Part shown: piece by piece, positions 34,827 through 46,745 of the stretch
How the letters are laid out: each line of letters opens with the position of its first letter
Position numbering within the stretch: position 1 is the stretch's first letter
Assembly: GCA_037178675.1 (NCBI GenBank)
Contig: JAYMGJ010000777.1
Coordinates: 1 to 64,000, forward strand
Direction of reading: 5' to 3'
DNA: 64,000 nucleotides
Source of the DNA: Scleroderma bovista
Lineage: Eukaryota; Basidiomycota; Agaricomycetes; Boletales; Sclerodermataceae
Program-made: the position numbers and the translations under genes
Notes under the pieces: model-generated
Databases searched by the model: none
Seen by the model: only the letters and a program-made list of their open reading frames with translations
Told to the model about the DNA's origin: nothing

Positions 34827-37063
34827 TCAGAAGTAATTCTCCCGAGCATGTCCTTGTCGCTGTCTCTTTGCGAACTTCTTGGACGTGCTGTTCTTGATAT
34901 ATGGGGCGCAGACATCAGGATTATTGTATTGACTGGGATCCTGCGTGAGATATCCAAGCTTAAGGCCTTGTAAGTAGGACCTGCGATTTTCAATATGAAC
35001 ATTTAAGGGCGGACGAGAAATAAAGAAATAATTAATAATACCATTGTCTGGCATAACTATTACCATCTTCTATCTTGAAGCTCCAAAACTAAGATGAACG
35101 ATGCGTTAGCATGCGGAACAAGTTGAGAAGGGAAGCTGATACGCACGATCCACCCCGCACCCTTGCTATAAGCTAACTTCTGAGCATCAGCCCAATCCTT
35201 GAGGAATGCATCGGTAGCATTGAAGTTGGTTGAGATGGACCATTCACCGAACCACATGGGTGAGTTACCGAGGGCAGCAGAGTTCTCGACACGTTGTATG
35301 TCTGGCGTAAAAAGCTGTGAACATCTCCAGGTGTTTGTGCGCACATGCGAAACTCACTGCAAATACTTTCTAAGTAAGCCGTCGGATTAGCATCTGCCAC
35401 CCCCTGGTGCAGAATGAATAAATAGGTTCCAGATTTCAGATTTCAGCACGATCAATGTACATACCCCAAACCTGAAGGAATGTCAGTTCAGAGAGACGTA
35501 TCAAAATCACACAACAAGAAATGGTCATACGAATAATATAGGTGGTTGTCATATGCTTGAGGACCGATAGCAGCATCTGCGGGGTTGGATGGATTGTTAT
35601 ATTGCCACGTGATATCCATGAAGCTGCAGGCCATATGTTTCAGAGCCAATGGCACACCTTTTCCAAGGAAAATCCTTACTTAGTCACTATTGGCTCCTTG
35701 TCGTAGCAATCAAAAGGCAATAAAGTAAGGGTATCTTGCAGATCATAAGACGGGCCAATGGCGCTGAGGATAGGGATCGCGTCTAGTAGCGCCGCAGTAA
35801 CATCGTCGTTAAATATTTTGGACTGGCATGCACCATCCAATGCTGCTATGAAGTTGGTGCTAGGAAGAGCGGAAATGACGTCCAAGAAATTTTGGGGAGC
35901 GCCGTCGACGGGAATGCCTAGGATAATTTCGACTGCACGGACTATCTTGACAAAGTTCTTCTGGACTAAATCACCGTCCAGACGAGGCCACGACAGATAG
36001 GGCAGGAAACATACAATCTCCATATCCAGGCGTGTCGTTTGCGTTCATCATTTCCTCATTAACAGCTTCAATAGAAAAGACGCTGCTGAAGTTAGGATCG
36101 AGGTGAGAAAGGGTTGTCATGACAGCAGTCCACACCAATGCACGGTGGTAGTTGTACGGCGTCTGCAGATGTCGTTGGTTGTCAGTGTCTAGTCAATCTT
36201 GGAAACAAACGCAGACGCACATAAAATTGGACGTCAGATGTACACCTGAGGAGAATGTAGGTGTTTTGTATAGGATGGGCTGCGAATGACGCACTGTCCC
36301 GTAAACATCTGGCCCGGTGTTTGCACGCCAGGCAGTGCATGATGATCCAAGATTACTCTAATTCCTGCATCTCGCAGCCAGCCCAAACCGCGACGCTGGA
36401 GCGTAAGAAAAATGGCGATGGGTATGACTCAAAACGATTGAATAAGAGCGCACCAGATATTTGAGACCACCACGAGGGTAATACTCTACTGCACGGTCGA
36501 CAAGGTCTTCCACAATCCAGTACCCGAGCTGCGTGGTGCAATAAGTGACTGATGCGAACCGAATGCCGTATATACTCACAGGCAGACGAACGGTGTTGAT
36601 ACCGGCAACTTTAAGGGCTTCAATATCGTTTTGGGTAAACCAGGTGTCCCAATGTTGGGCAAATCGGTCATCAACAGTATCAGGATACTTCTTGGCCAAC
36701 GCGCTAGTCGGCACGAGGACCTAAGATTTAGCAGGAAAACAGAACATGTAGGTCGACTCACAACTCAGATGCGATGCACTGAGCACAATTATCGCACATT
36801 TCGCCACCCATTTTCTTCCATTCTTGAAATTTTTTTCATCCATGTTCATTCAGAAAACAAGAGACGGATGAGAACTCACCCATGGGAAGCATCCATGGTT
36901 CCAGCACAAGCCTTTCATGTCCAAATCAGAACAAGTTGTATATAACACCGTCTTCTTACCAGGATCCCAAGTTGACACCATAAATCTTGTCGGTTGGCAT
37001 CTGCGCTAGTGCTTTTAGGGCCAATGCCGACAAAAGCGGCAAAGCACGAAGCAGACACCTCAT
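34827..37063 (-). CDS. GH5 exo-beta-1,3-glucanase-like secreted glycoside hydrolase
   Basis: Fifteen exons join in frame from ATG 37063 to TGA 34827-34829, about 470 residues. Order: signal peptide (MRCLLRALPLLSALALKALA), KIYGVNLGSWLVLEPWMLPM, a GGEMCDNCAQC cysteine motif, FAQHWDTWFTQNDIEALKVA, GINTVRLPLGYWIVE, RDAGIRVILDHHALPGVQTP (substrate-site His), NYHRALVWTAVMTTLSHLDP, AVNEEMMNANDTPGYGD (acid/base Glu), FMDITWQYNN, NSPMWFGEWSISTNFNATDA (nucleophile Glu in FGEW) and WSYLQGLKLGYLTQDPSQYN. The fourth exon uses the CTAG acceptor that restores SEFALAKKYPDTV. Family members cleave beta-1,3-glucan chain ends in the wall or medium. Oddities: NEE instead of the usual NEP after the acid/base Glu, and a 7-nt exon between FMDITW and GVADANPTAYL. 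Confidence 0.88.
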
Positions 37064-39726
37064 TCCACAAGACGGTTGTGGGGACGAGAAAATAAGGTGA
37101 AACGCAATGAGACCATGGCTTTATATAAAAATTGACCTGTTACTAGTCAGGCATGCCGTCGTTGGTCGCAGTGACGAAGCGAATATGTATAAGTACAGTA
37201 TCCGGTGGGGCAAGGTTGCGGTATATAAATAAAGAATTCTCACTCACTCTCGGGGCCCTCTCTCCGGTAGGGGCAAGCGCCGGTAGAAATATCTTCATCC
37301 CTCCTTGTCCGCATGCCTCGGAGGTCCTCGAGTTAGCAAAGTCAGGCTTCGGGCCGTAGCTTTTATCCAGCGTTGAACAATGGGGTTGAAAATGTGCAAA
37401 AGACCCTAGTGACGTGTTGGAAGAATTATTATGATAAAATTGGGATCATAATCGCCCTAGTCTCGTCACCTTGTTTATGTAATTTTAATTTTAACTGTCT
37501 GACAAGGTCATTCACATTGGAAACTACATACTATTCGCTTTTTCCATCATCATGATTTCAATGAGACATCCGCATGTTTCTTTCTAAGCAGCTCTGACAA
37601 ACAAGTACATTATTTGACAGGGATTATGGATTATCTGCATGTTTTGTGGGTGATTGCTCAGGCAGAAGAATTCGGGCGCTATTATTACTATTAGACTTTT
37701 CTTTCTTGCCGAGATTATGTTCGCCAGATCAACACATAACATGCCAGTATGTGGCCAACCACTAACCCTAAGTAGTTCATAAGTGGTCAGGGGCAGGTCA
37801 TCCAGTAACATTGAGGAACTGGACCCCCCCGCCCCGTGGTAGTGTCTGTCGATTCCTGAATGAACTTCTAGTTTCTAAAGTAGCGTGCCATATTTATGCA
37901 TCTGCTTGCATGAATTCATGCCCGCCGGTTGACTACCATCACCGGTGAGAAGTCAGGTATGGCCCATCAGCTCCACCACCCCCTATCCTACGAATGCAAG
38001 CCGTGAATTATAATCGCCGAGTGACGGGTTTTCATAAGAAGTAACACAAAGTTTGTCGTGGGATGATGAAACGTAGGTTACCTGGCCTCGGTGCAGGGCC
38101 GAGACGCATATGCAATAAGTTGCCAATTGAAATTCGTCGCGAGAGAGAAAGAGATTCGGAACATCTTTATTCATATACAGTAACAGATAGTGCGCAGTAA
38201 TGGGGGTAAGTAGCGGTGTGTGGCGTTGGGGAGGGGGGGCTGGTGTTAACTGCTAGACCCCCAAATACGTCGCGAGCGACTTACACAAAACCTAGAAACA
38301 AGTATAATTCGTCAGTACACCACCATTTTAAATATGAAGAACACGCGTGTAATGCACTTGTCATAGGCCTAGGCCCAATGGTGGTGTCCGTGGGGGATGG
38401 GTGAATTATTATACATTGGGATCCATGAAGCGATGTCGAGTTAAAACCAAACCGTATTCCACCTACAGTCGTGGTCCTTAGTGATCAGGGGGGACTGCTG
38501 GCCGGAGGACGACTCTGGGGCCGAAATGTCCTCGAGACAGCATTGGTGGAAAATGTCTAAAGATTGAACAGGACGTTGTCAATAATATGAACAATTTGCA
38601 CGCTATCTTCAGAGCCATGGGAAAATTAGTAGAGGAAGTAAGGCCGGAAGTTCAGAGGACAATCGACCGCTACGCACAGTACAGAAACCAAACATGCAGA
38701 CGACGCTCAGGAGCTGCTTTCACCTGCACAGATCTCAACCACGACCGCAACATCCAGCGGCATGTTCCACAGCGTCAGATAGATGGGGGTTCTGCTTTTC
38801 GTAACGTAGATAGGCATCCAAACTGGAAGTGAGTGATAATAATGATCTTTTTAGAGCGATTGGGAGACTTGCCGGAATAAAAAATGTGGAAGTACACCTG
38901 CAGTTGATTGGATGCACTAGTAAAATCACCGTCTGTCAAGCATCCCAAACTGTGTACAATCCCGCCTCTGCACGGACTGGGGCAAAATACATCCAGACTC
39001 GTCTACGATGACCTTCTATTATCAAGGATTATCCATCAGCAGAGAACCTTGCCAAGCTAGCCAATGAGTGCAAATGCCTATGTTTGATCAGTCTACCAAC
39101 GACCACAATCCATCCATATATATTAGGTGGCAGATAGCCCGCCAGGAAGTTCATCATCGCCAATTTACCAAAATCAGAAAGTTGTATGGTTGAGCTGGGG
39201 GTACAAGCACTGATTCATGCATCGCATCAATATAAGAGGTCAGTGCAGATAGATTCATTATCAAAGGTTTCGAGCTGTCTCGTAAGTTATCTTGAAATGG
39301 GTATGAGTTCGCCTTTTCTTGGAAGAGCTAGTGATGTCCATGAAGGTACCTTAGACATCTTCTTTCTTGCACCTTTGAGAACCATGGAATTATTGTAACT
39401 TGAACGCTATCGGGCAACGATGTGGACTGAAGGCCTGAAGTCCGTCACGGTGAAGTGATGTCCAAAACATGGCAGTGGTACAAACAAACTCGGCTCGCAA
39501 ACCGGAGCGCACGTCAACCATGGAGGAGTCTGAGTCATGAGATAAATGTCTGCCTCTAGAACTGAAGTCGACTTTCTCCTGTTTTCCCCATGTTCTAGCC
39601 TTCATCCGACTAAGAAGAACGGTACGCTTGTCAGGTTGGAATCAAACTATACAGTTGGTCGTTGTACATGTGTTTGCCCTGCGAGGTTATCTTAGATCCT
39701 CGGGTGTTAAGCACAAGTACTTACAT
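37064..39726. other. Gene-poor interval, nothing recognised
   Basis: Scattered frames under 90 codons on both strands without family resemblance or splice support. The upstream flank of the GH5 gene occupies 37064 to about 37400. Confidence 0.4.
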
Positions 39727-39772
39727 ACTACACTCGGTTACCAAGACTTCGGACGGCCCACTGAGTCGGACG
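39727..39772 (+). repeat. Left arm of an inverted repeat flanking the helicase remnant
   Basis: CACTCGGTTACCAAGACTTC followed by GGACGGCCCACTGAGTCGGA. Its reverse complement with few mismatches lies at 41835-41876, 2.06 kb away. Weaker similarity extends about 40 bp outward. Confidence 0.65.
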
Positions 39773-39800
39773 GTCACAAATGTCACAGGAAAGTAACACA

Positions 39801-40211
39801 TCACCTTGTTCTAAACAAGGTCACTGGAACTGGAAATGCGTCACGCTTTTTTGAAACACCGCTAAATCACTCTCCGGTTGAAATCTTCGAGTGGCTTTGA
39901 AACTGGGACAAATCTATTGTGTAGCTACTTTACAGTAACCCCTTTTTTTTTGGGAACCAAGACAGGTCAACTGAAGTCGTGGTAAAGAGACGATCCACCC
40001 ACGATCAGACATTCGCGAAGCTTTGAAGTAGACGCTGAGTCGCTGACAAACGACCTCCCTTTCCCACGCACGCCGTCGCTCAACGTGTGCAACGCTGTTG
40101 CACATGTCTCCTGACGCCCCGCCTCACACAACATTCCCATACAGCCTCTTTTAACAAAAATTTACTTTTCCTGCTGATCTTCATCCGACACCTCTTCGTC
40201 ACCTGTACAGG
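39801..40211. mobile_element. Helitron-like element terminus (copy 2), near-identical to 63596-64000
   Basis: Begins with the palindrome TCACCTTGTTCTAAACAAGG, then CACTGGAACTGGAAATGCG. It matches 63596 onward almost base for base; the differences I can see are a 6-nt deletion, a 7-nt insertion and a few substitutions. Relative to the minus-strand helicase remnant at 40749-40262, this hairpin is on the 3' side, where Helitrons carry a terminal hairpin. Confidence 0.7.
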
Positions 40212-40261
40212 GTACATTAATTTCCCACTCGAATTTGGCATCAAAAGCTGATGATCTACTG

Positions 40262-40749
40262 GCACCCTATGAATCTGTTCCATTGTTTCTGCGTTTGCCA
40301 ATCTAGTTCCACCAGCTGTTCATCTTCCTGGTGCAAGTGTTCACATGGATGGTGAGTAAAGAGTTTTTCATTGAATTCATGAAGGAGCCAGATGCTATCC
40401 CTACTGTGACTTCATGATAATGCAATGTATCAACATATGCATTGAATGGTGTCAATTGCCCTGAAGGAAGGGTTGCAAGATCCACGATACAGTGATTTAT
40501 TGTTTGTGCTTGAGAATGATAATCTGTGAACACATAGGCAGGAGTGATTGGAAGTTGTTGACACATTACAGTAAATTTTTGGTAGCCAGAGGTTGCCACA
40601 CTGAACATTTTTGTAAGGGGGGTAATAGGCAGAATGCCACTTTCCAGACCCTCAAGGGTGTCTGCTTTGGTGTGTAGCATGTGCACGAGGATATAGACTG
40701 GAGGGTAATGGAGTTGTACAGTCTCCGTGGCTAAGCAGCCTTCAGCCAC
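40262..40749 (-). pseudogene. Helitron/PIF1-type helicase C-terminal remnant
   Basis: Reads TLEGLESGILPITPLTKMFS, KFTVMCQQLPITPAYVFTDY, SQAQTINHCIVDLATLPSGQ and LTPFNAYV, the C-terminal part of the PIF1-like helicase found in basidiomycete Helitron elements. After FNAYV the frame shifts. The continuing similarity (ALS, a TGA in place of Arg, then SHSRDSIWLL, FNEKLFTHHPCEHLHQEDEQ) is in another frame. The N-terminal Rep domain and helicase motifs I-IV are absent. So the element has lost coding capacity here. Confidence 0.75.
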
Positions 40750-43135
40750 CCCAATAAACCTGTTTCGATGATACAGGTTCTTAGATGTTCAATGGACATT
40801 AGGGGGTATGGTGTGCAGCTCACAAGTGGCTTTCCAGGATGCCTGTATCCATGTTGTGAATGACCAATTGTGTGTGTATCTTTTGGCAAAAATGGGGTTG
40901 GTGAACTCATTGTACAACAGTGTTACATAAGCTGGAAATTCCTAGCATGAGTGGGAGCCTCGAAGAAGGTGGCAAATACGACAATTGGATGTAAGATTCG
41001 TCCAAGTAATATTATGGATGATTGATGCAGAACGACGACATTGAGATGGATGAAGTGGTGTATCATATATGTAGTGGTGTATTTGTGTGGTGTTTGTTGT
41101 AATACGAGGGAACAAGGTGTGTGCCATCTTAGACGGCCCTCTAGTGAGTCATGCAGGTTACATTCAACTACCGACAGTGGGGTTCCAAGTTTAGAGTGCA
41201 AGAATCTAACCAGATATTTACTGTACTGGTGTCAATTAAGATGTGAGATGCTTTCGACTGTGAGATGAGTCAAAACAATACTAAGTGACACTGCCGCGAT
41301 GGTGGGATAAATAATTATACAGTACTGGTATGGTGCACACTGCGGAAGGAGGTGCTCAGACCTGTTGTGCGGACGCAGGAGCAGATGGCCCGACATGAAC
41401 GGATGTGTGGTTACTAGATGCTTGGGGATCCCCGCCATGGCAGTGGTACTGGTAGTGCCCGGAGGAGGATAAAATGGTATTGCTTCGCCTGTATTTGTGG
41501 CCGGTGATGCAGCCTTGTGCGCTGATAATCGAGGCTGATGGTTGACACTAAACAAGTCCATGCCACTTCTTAATGGCCTGTTTTTGGTTTGTGGATCTGC
41601 ACGCTGGGTGCATCTCATTGACACACCTGTCCGACTGCAAGTCTCAATATTCAATATTCAATCTCCGCTGCGGCACACTCGGCATCAGCGTGATGTCCAG
41701 TTTGTCACACTCAAGGCTGTATCTCTACCATTTCTGCACCAATTTTAACGGTTGAACTTCAGAGAACTTCAGCTTACTTGCATGTATTATTGTGATGTCA
41801 GTGTGAAGTGAGAATTTGTGTGTTTTAAAGATGTGTCCGACTTGGTGGACCGTCCGAAGTCTTGGTAACCGAGTGTACAGTTCACTTCTCTGATCTACGT
41901 CATACTTAATACCGTAGTTTCTGGGGCCATTCGTGAAGTCCGGTGCGTCCAAAAAACCCCTCATCTTGTTTCCCCAACACATCGTTCACGTGTCCCCACA
42001 TCCACGGCAAGTGCATTCAGATACTCAAGGGTCTACTAAAAACTTCTTTCAGTACTCACTTAACAAAATCACTTTGGATGCAATTCAGGTTGGTATCGTT
42101 CGTCAAGTATGTCTGTAAAGTGGTTCTATGAGCCTATGTTGACTCACCTAGGTTAATATGGCGGTGATCTGCAACCAATCCTACTGATTCAGACAGATGA
42201 AAACCAAGGTTACTGTGGTCCGAGGCAAACATCCTGCAGCCCGTTGAAAATTTCATGGCGAAGTCCGCGCGGAAGGTCGAGAACATTATCAGCCCTCTGC
42301 GCTAGGACCTCGCTCTCGTTGAGACTGAAGTGACGAAACACATGATTACATGCCAAATCCATGTTGCACTAATTTATACCCCTGGCTAACCTATGGTCGC
42401 ATCGGATCATAGTATCAGTTTTTGCTTGCAGGCTATTACACAACTGTGGCATATCTTCACATCCACGCCCGTCATACACAATTCATCCCGCGCTAATACT
42501 TATTTGATCCCAACTCTCAAATAAGGTTCCTCACTATCAGCTTCGCAAACTGGACTCTCTCCATTGTGGCACCGTTGGATCATTGGCATACATGTTGTTA
42601 CTCGTCATCTTATGGCAATGGGCATCTACTCGCATCTACCAAATTCCGACTTATACTAGAGCGGTATGGCATCTGACATCTTGCACAAAGTTTACTTTGA
42701 TCCCAATACTGAATGTATAGTTACCCTTGTCGGGGTGCCATCCCATTCCCGTTCAACTGGACCACTGGCGTACGGGCTATGATTACTCATGATGCTATGA
42801 CCAACAAGCATAATCTTCTCCGTACAGAGGAGGGAAAGATATATCACCTTATGTACCATGAGGAGCGAAGTCAATCTTCAAGAGCGTGCTCATTGTAGAG
42901 ACGTCCAACGTATTCCTGCCAACGACAACTTCGAAGTTCTTATACCCCTTGGAATCTTCATACTGAGAGAAACTCCTTAAATGTCCATTATCAGCCCAAA
43001 ATTATTATATTCTACAACACCAACCAGGCTAAAATGTGTCAGCTACAGCTGTCATGCAGCCAGTACACAAGAACGAAACATGGCGCAGATATACCAGAGA
43101 TACAGAAACAGCCGGAGGCGATAAAACGCGACGAC
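40750..43135. other. Degenerate mobile-element flank and intergenic DNA
   Basis: A minus frame near 40925-40800 reads EFPAYVTLLYNEFTNPIFAK and KRYTHNWSFTTWIQASW, protein-like but unassigned and broken by stops. Another short minus stretch at 42363-42150 (MDLACNHVFRHFSLNESEV) is also protein-like and shifts frame. The right arm of the inverted repeat is at 41835-41876. No intact gene. Confidence 0.35.
41835..41876 (-). repeat. Right arm of the inverted repeat flanking the helicase remnant
   Basis: TCCGACTTGGTGGACCGTCC followed by GAAGTCTTGGTAACCGAGTG, the reverse complement of 39727-39772 with few mismatches. Confidence 0.65.
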
Positions 43136-46134
43136 TTAGAAACGGAACAGTCCCTTCTTCTTTTTCTTCTCCTCCTTCTCAGGTCCAGGTACACCGACGC
43201 TGTTCACCGAAGTCGAGCTCGCTGCATAAGTTGACGTTGGACTTGCCTTGCTGAGTTTATGACTTGACTTGGAGTCTTTCGGTACATTCAGCGCGGGCCG
43301 CTGAGGTGGTGAGGCATCTGGCACGAAGTATTTCTTGTCATAATATTCTTGATACGAACTGTGAGCTTGATTCACGGATATCCCATTAGGTACTGCACGG
43401 GAGCCAACACCAGACAATTCAAGGACTTTGAGGTCGTCAAAGAACTGACGCGGTGTGATAGTATGTGTTGATCCTAAACATGGTGGATCCCTCAGATTGG
43501 GAAAGGACTGCCCATGATGAAAAGATACACGCACCGATATAGATGTCCTTGTTCAGTGATGCGCTCAGTGTGTACGCTTCTCTGACCTCGGAATAAGTCA
43601 TGCCACCAGCGACGAATACAATCACTCGCTGGCGGACATCCACAGGTGCATTTGTCCGTACAGCCTTGTGCCAGCTCGGTTTGGCACTGCGCAACGAGGT
43701 GGTCGGTGCTGGCGCTTGGTAGCTATTGGTAGCAGTAATGGACGAAGGTGCATCCTTAACATATGGGAATGCTAACTGGTCAAGTTTGTTGTTGACGTGG
43801 TCCTGCAGTAGTGTCAGCAGTCCGGATCATAGGACACCATGGCTACACGCGGACCTCGATCACAGTGCGGAGGAGTGGTTTATACCTCGAAAGTTCGTAT
43901 TCTTCCTCTGCATGCGACTTCTGCTTCAATTTCTTCTTGATGTCCCTGTCAGACGGGCCCTAGGTGGAATGTTGCGGGAACAAAAAAATAGAGGAAAGCG
44001 TTACCAACCCTTGAGACCCGCACCCCCAAGTGAACCAGCGCGTTCACCGCATCCTGTTCCACCATCCCTAGCCTTGCGTGCTGGTATAGCCGGCGACGAT
44101 CTTCGTCCGGTACGCCATCGCGATGCATGATGTACAGAGCAATCATGCGCACCTTGCTGAAGTTGCTGAAAAAGAGTAAGAAATAACGTCTGTTGTACGG
44201 TCCATTAAATCTATCAAGGCACTTACCTAACTTCTCGGTTATCGAGAAGAGGAACCATCTCTTCCACGAGTGTTTTTGGAGTTTTTCCTTCAGCGGTCAC
44301 CCCAGTCGAGCAGCACTAGCCACGACTCAGTAAAAAATTAAGATTGTAATCAAAGAAATACTTGTTCGACGTTTGCAACCACTGGGAGTTTATCTTTCTC
44401 AAAAATGGTCATGCAGTCTTGTGCCATATTCAGATGTAACGAGAACTGCAGATTCTTCGTTAGTATCAAGATCACTGGCTCACGTCTCTCCACACCTTTT
44501 CGCGCTGTTCTTGATATTGCGGCAAACTTGCTAGCATGTCTTTCATATCGTTCAAATTCGCAGCTCCTCCGCTACGGGATGTCAGTAACCATGGTGCTTT
44601 GACATCGCACGAGCTTACCCCTTGAAACCAGCATGGTCTTCCATAAATTTGTTGAAGTCCGCCATGAGTTTGTCGATGGCTTCCCGCATGTGCATATGTC
44701 GCACAGTTGTCCATACGGCATCAGCATCCGATAGTGTAGCCACCTTGTCTTCATATGTCCCTAGGGAAGACTGAAACTTATAGCTGTACGAATATAGGTC
44801 TGAAAGCAGACAGTAGACGGAGGACAAGGACGACGTACGCGTACTTCGTTCCATCCTCTATTGGAAGCAAGTCATTGCACATAGCTTGGTAAGTAAATTC
44901 ATGAATAAATGGTGCCATGACGTCCATGGCTCGATCCGTGATGATGAGGGTACCACGTGGCCGAGGTGGGTCCGACGGTTTCTGTATACCAAAGCAAAAA
45001 AATGAGTTAAATGAAACTGCAGAGATCAGAGGACATATTACAGGAAAATCCGAATTGGCTTTCTTATGTTCCTCTAAATTCTGTTGCACCATAACCGCCA
45101 GCAACTTTGTCACAAATTCTGTATCCGCAGCTTCATATTGACGAGCGACTTCTCCCCTAGCAAGGTTGGTTCGCCATCGGCTGCTGCCTTCTGGGGGAGG
45201 CGGTGCCCTGGTTTGATTGTTTGGCTGGAGAGGACCCAGAGGAGGATGATGACTTGGGAGATAATATCGGATGTATGGAAACTCGTTTAATGTGATACAG
45301 AGATCTGCAATCTGCATGTATCGTCGATCAATACGGGCGTTCATTGGTCGAAGGTTGAGCATCACGCACACGCTTGCTTACGAACCGAAGCTCTTCCTCC
45401 AGTCGTGATCTTGCAGACCTGAAGGCAGCCTCATTTCGAGGAGGACTGTAAATGTTGAAAAAAAGTTCTGGTGCGTTCAGGGAGAATGTCTGTGCTTCCG
45501 TGGCTGGATACGAGGGACCTCATCAACATGAAGTCCCCTGGCGCTAAACTCGAACACGTAGCTCACCCCAGAAGTTTATGAATATCTCTTTCAACCCCTT
45601 CAGATGTGGTTCCGCAGGGGAGGATGTCAGTCGTTGAAACAGAGGTTCAGGCAGACCTGAGATGAGACTCTGATTAACACTTGCGCTACCCGCCGATATG
45701 AAAATGGATGCGTACCATCCAGAAAGAAAAGATGGGCTCCTAGGTACTGTTGTCGGCCATCTGAGAAATCACGAATGATTCTATCGATATTCTGCGTGGT
45801 CGGCATAAGCATGTACACGGCTTCGAATTGCTGTTGTTCCCGGTAGCTTGTAATCGACTCGATGACTGCACTCAGGGATATCAAGGTTGCTCAGAATTCA
45901 AAGTGATACACAAGTAGCTCACGGGTAACATTTTCCTCTAAGATATCGAACTGTTTCAACACTGATCCCAACAACTTTTGCGTGTGTTCGTCCACTACTA
46001 GGATTTTCCATCTCCCCTCCGGATTCACTGATCTGATGGCCTGAATGAAGGCTAGATACAGTTAGATAATCGAGCGTCCTGGTGGTGTAGAAGTGCTTAC
46101 TGGAACGAACGGTGTTAATGAGCGAGGGAGGCAT
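43136..46134 (-). CDS. SEC1: Sec1/Munc18-family syntaxin-binding protein (exocytosis)
   Basis: Sec1 clasps assembled exocytic SNARE complexes at the plasma membrane and promotes vesicle fusion. ATG 46134 gives MPPSLINTVRS, then (via acceptor TCTAG) TFIQAIRSVNPEGRWKILVV, IESITSYREQQQFEAVYMLM, PTTQNIDRIIRDFSDGRQQY, AHLFFLDG, the domain-2 segment PRGTLIITDRAMDVMAPFIH, EFTYQAMCNDLLPIEDGTKY, a domain-3 helical stretch (MREAIDKLMADFNKFMEDHA), VSNFSKVRMIALYIMHRDGV, and RQRVIVFVAGGMTYSEVREA. The C-terminal tail is Ser/Pro-rich and ends in a poly-Lys run (EKEEKKKKKGLFRF). The family order is complete across many short introns and the length of about 700 residues is normal. No break seen. Confidence 0.92.
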
Positions 46135-46745
46135 GACTTGAGCATTGAGGGGTTTGGCAGTCGGCCAGTCGGCCAGTCGGGTATCTCCGATTCCTCATTT
46201 GGAATAGGAATGGGAACGCTAGCTCAGGTACAAACATAGGTAAATACCTCGTCACCGATGACTGTATGTACAATAGGCCTTGTGGCAGCTCACGTTACCT
46301 TGCTGCTCGGCTGGTCATAGCGTGGAGGGTCCTATGTACCTTGCAAAGATGGACAACATGTTGGACACATTGGATCATATTATTTATGTATCTGCGCTTC
46401 AATACACCTAATCGAACGTACTATCCTTCATAGTTAGGTCTGGAGAAAGTTCGCATCAAAGCTTTGCTTGGTTCGGAGGTGGGGCAATTATGTACATGCT
46501 AAACGCATCTGAGGGGGTTGGCACGTAATGACTTTGCAAGTTGATGCCAGCGGAAATGCCAGACTTGACGCAATCCCCGGTGTGGCGCTCGACGGTACTT
46601 ATGACACGAAGCAGTCACGCACGCAAATATATCCCTAACAAGCAGAATCCTGTGAGAAGGGGAAGGCGTTCCGTGGTCTTCTTTGCATCAAAACTGGTTA
46701 ATTTACCGATTGGTACGATCGATCACTTACCACTAGTGGCATAGT
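46135..46745. other. Intergenic between divergent SEC1 and membrane-protein gene copy 1
   Basis: No gene. GTATGTACAATAGG and similar words only; both promoters presumably lie here. Confidence 0.35.

Noticed and set aside
36700..36780. Frameshift in the GH5 gene between the third and fourth exons
   Set aside because: The first acceptor considered (CTTAG) breaks the frame, but the next one (GACTAG) restores SEFALAKKYPDTV, so the gene is intact.
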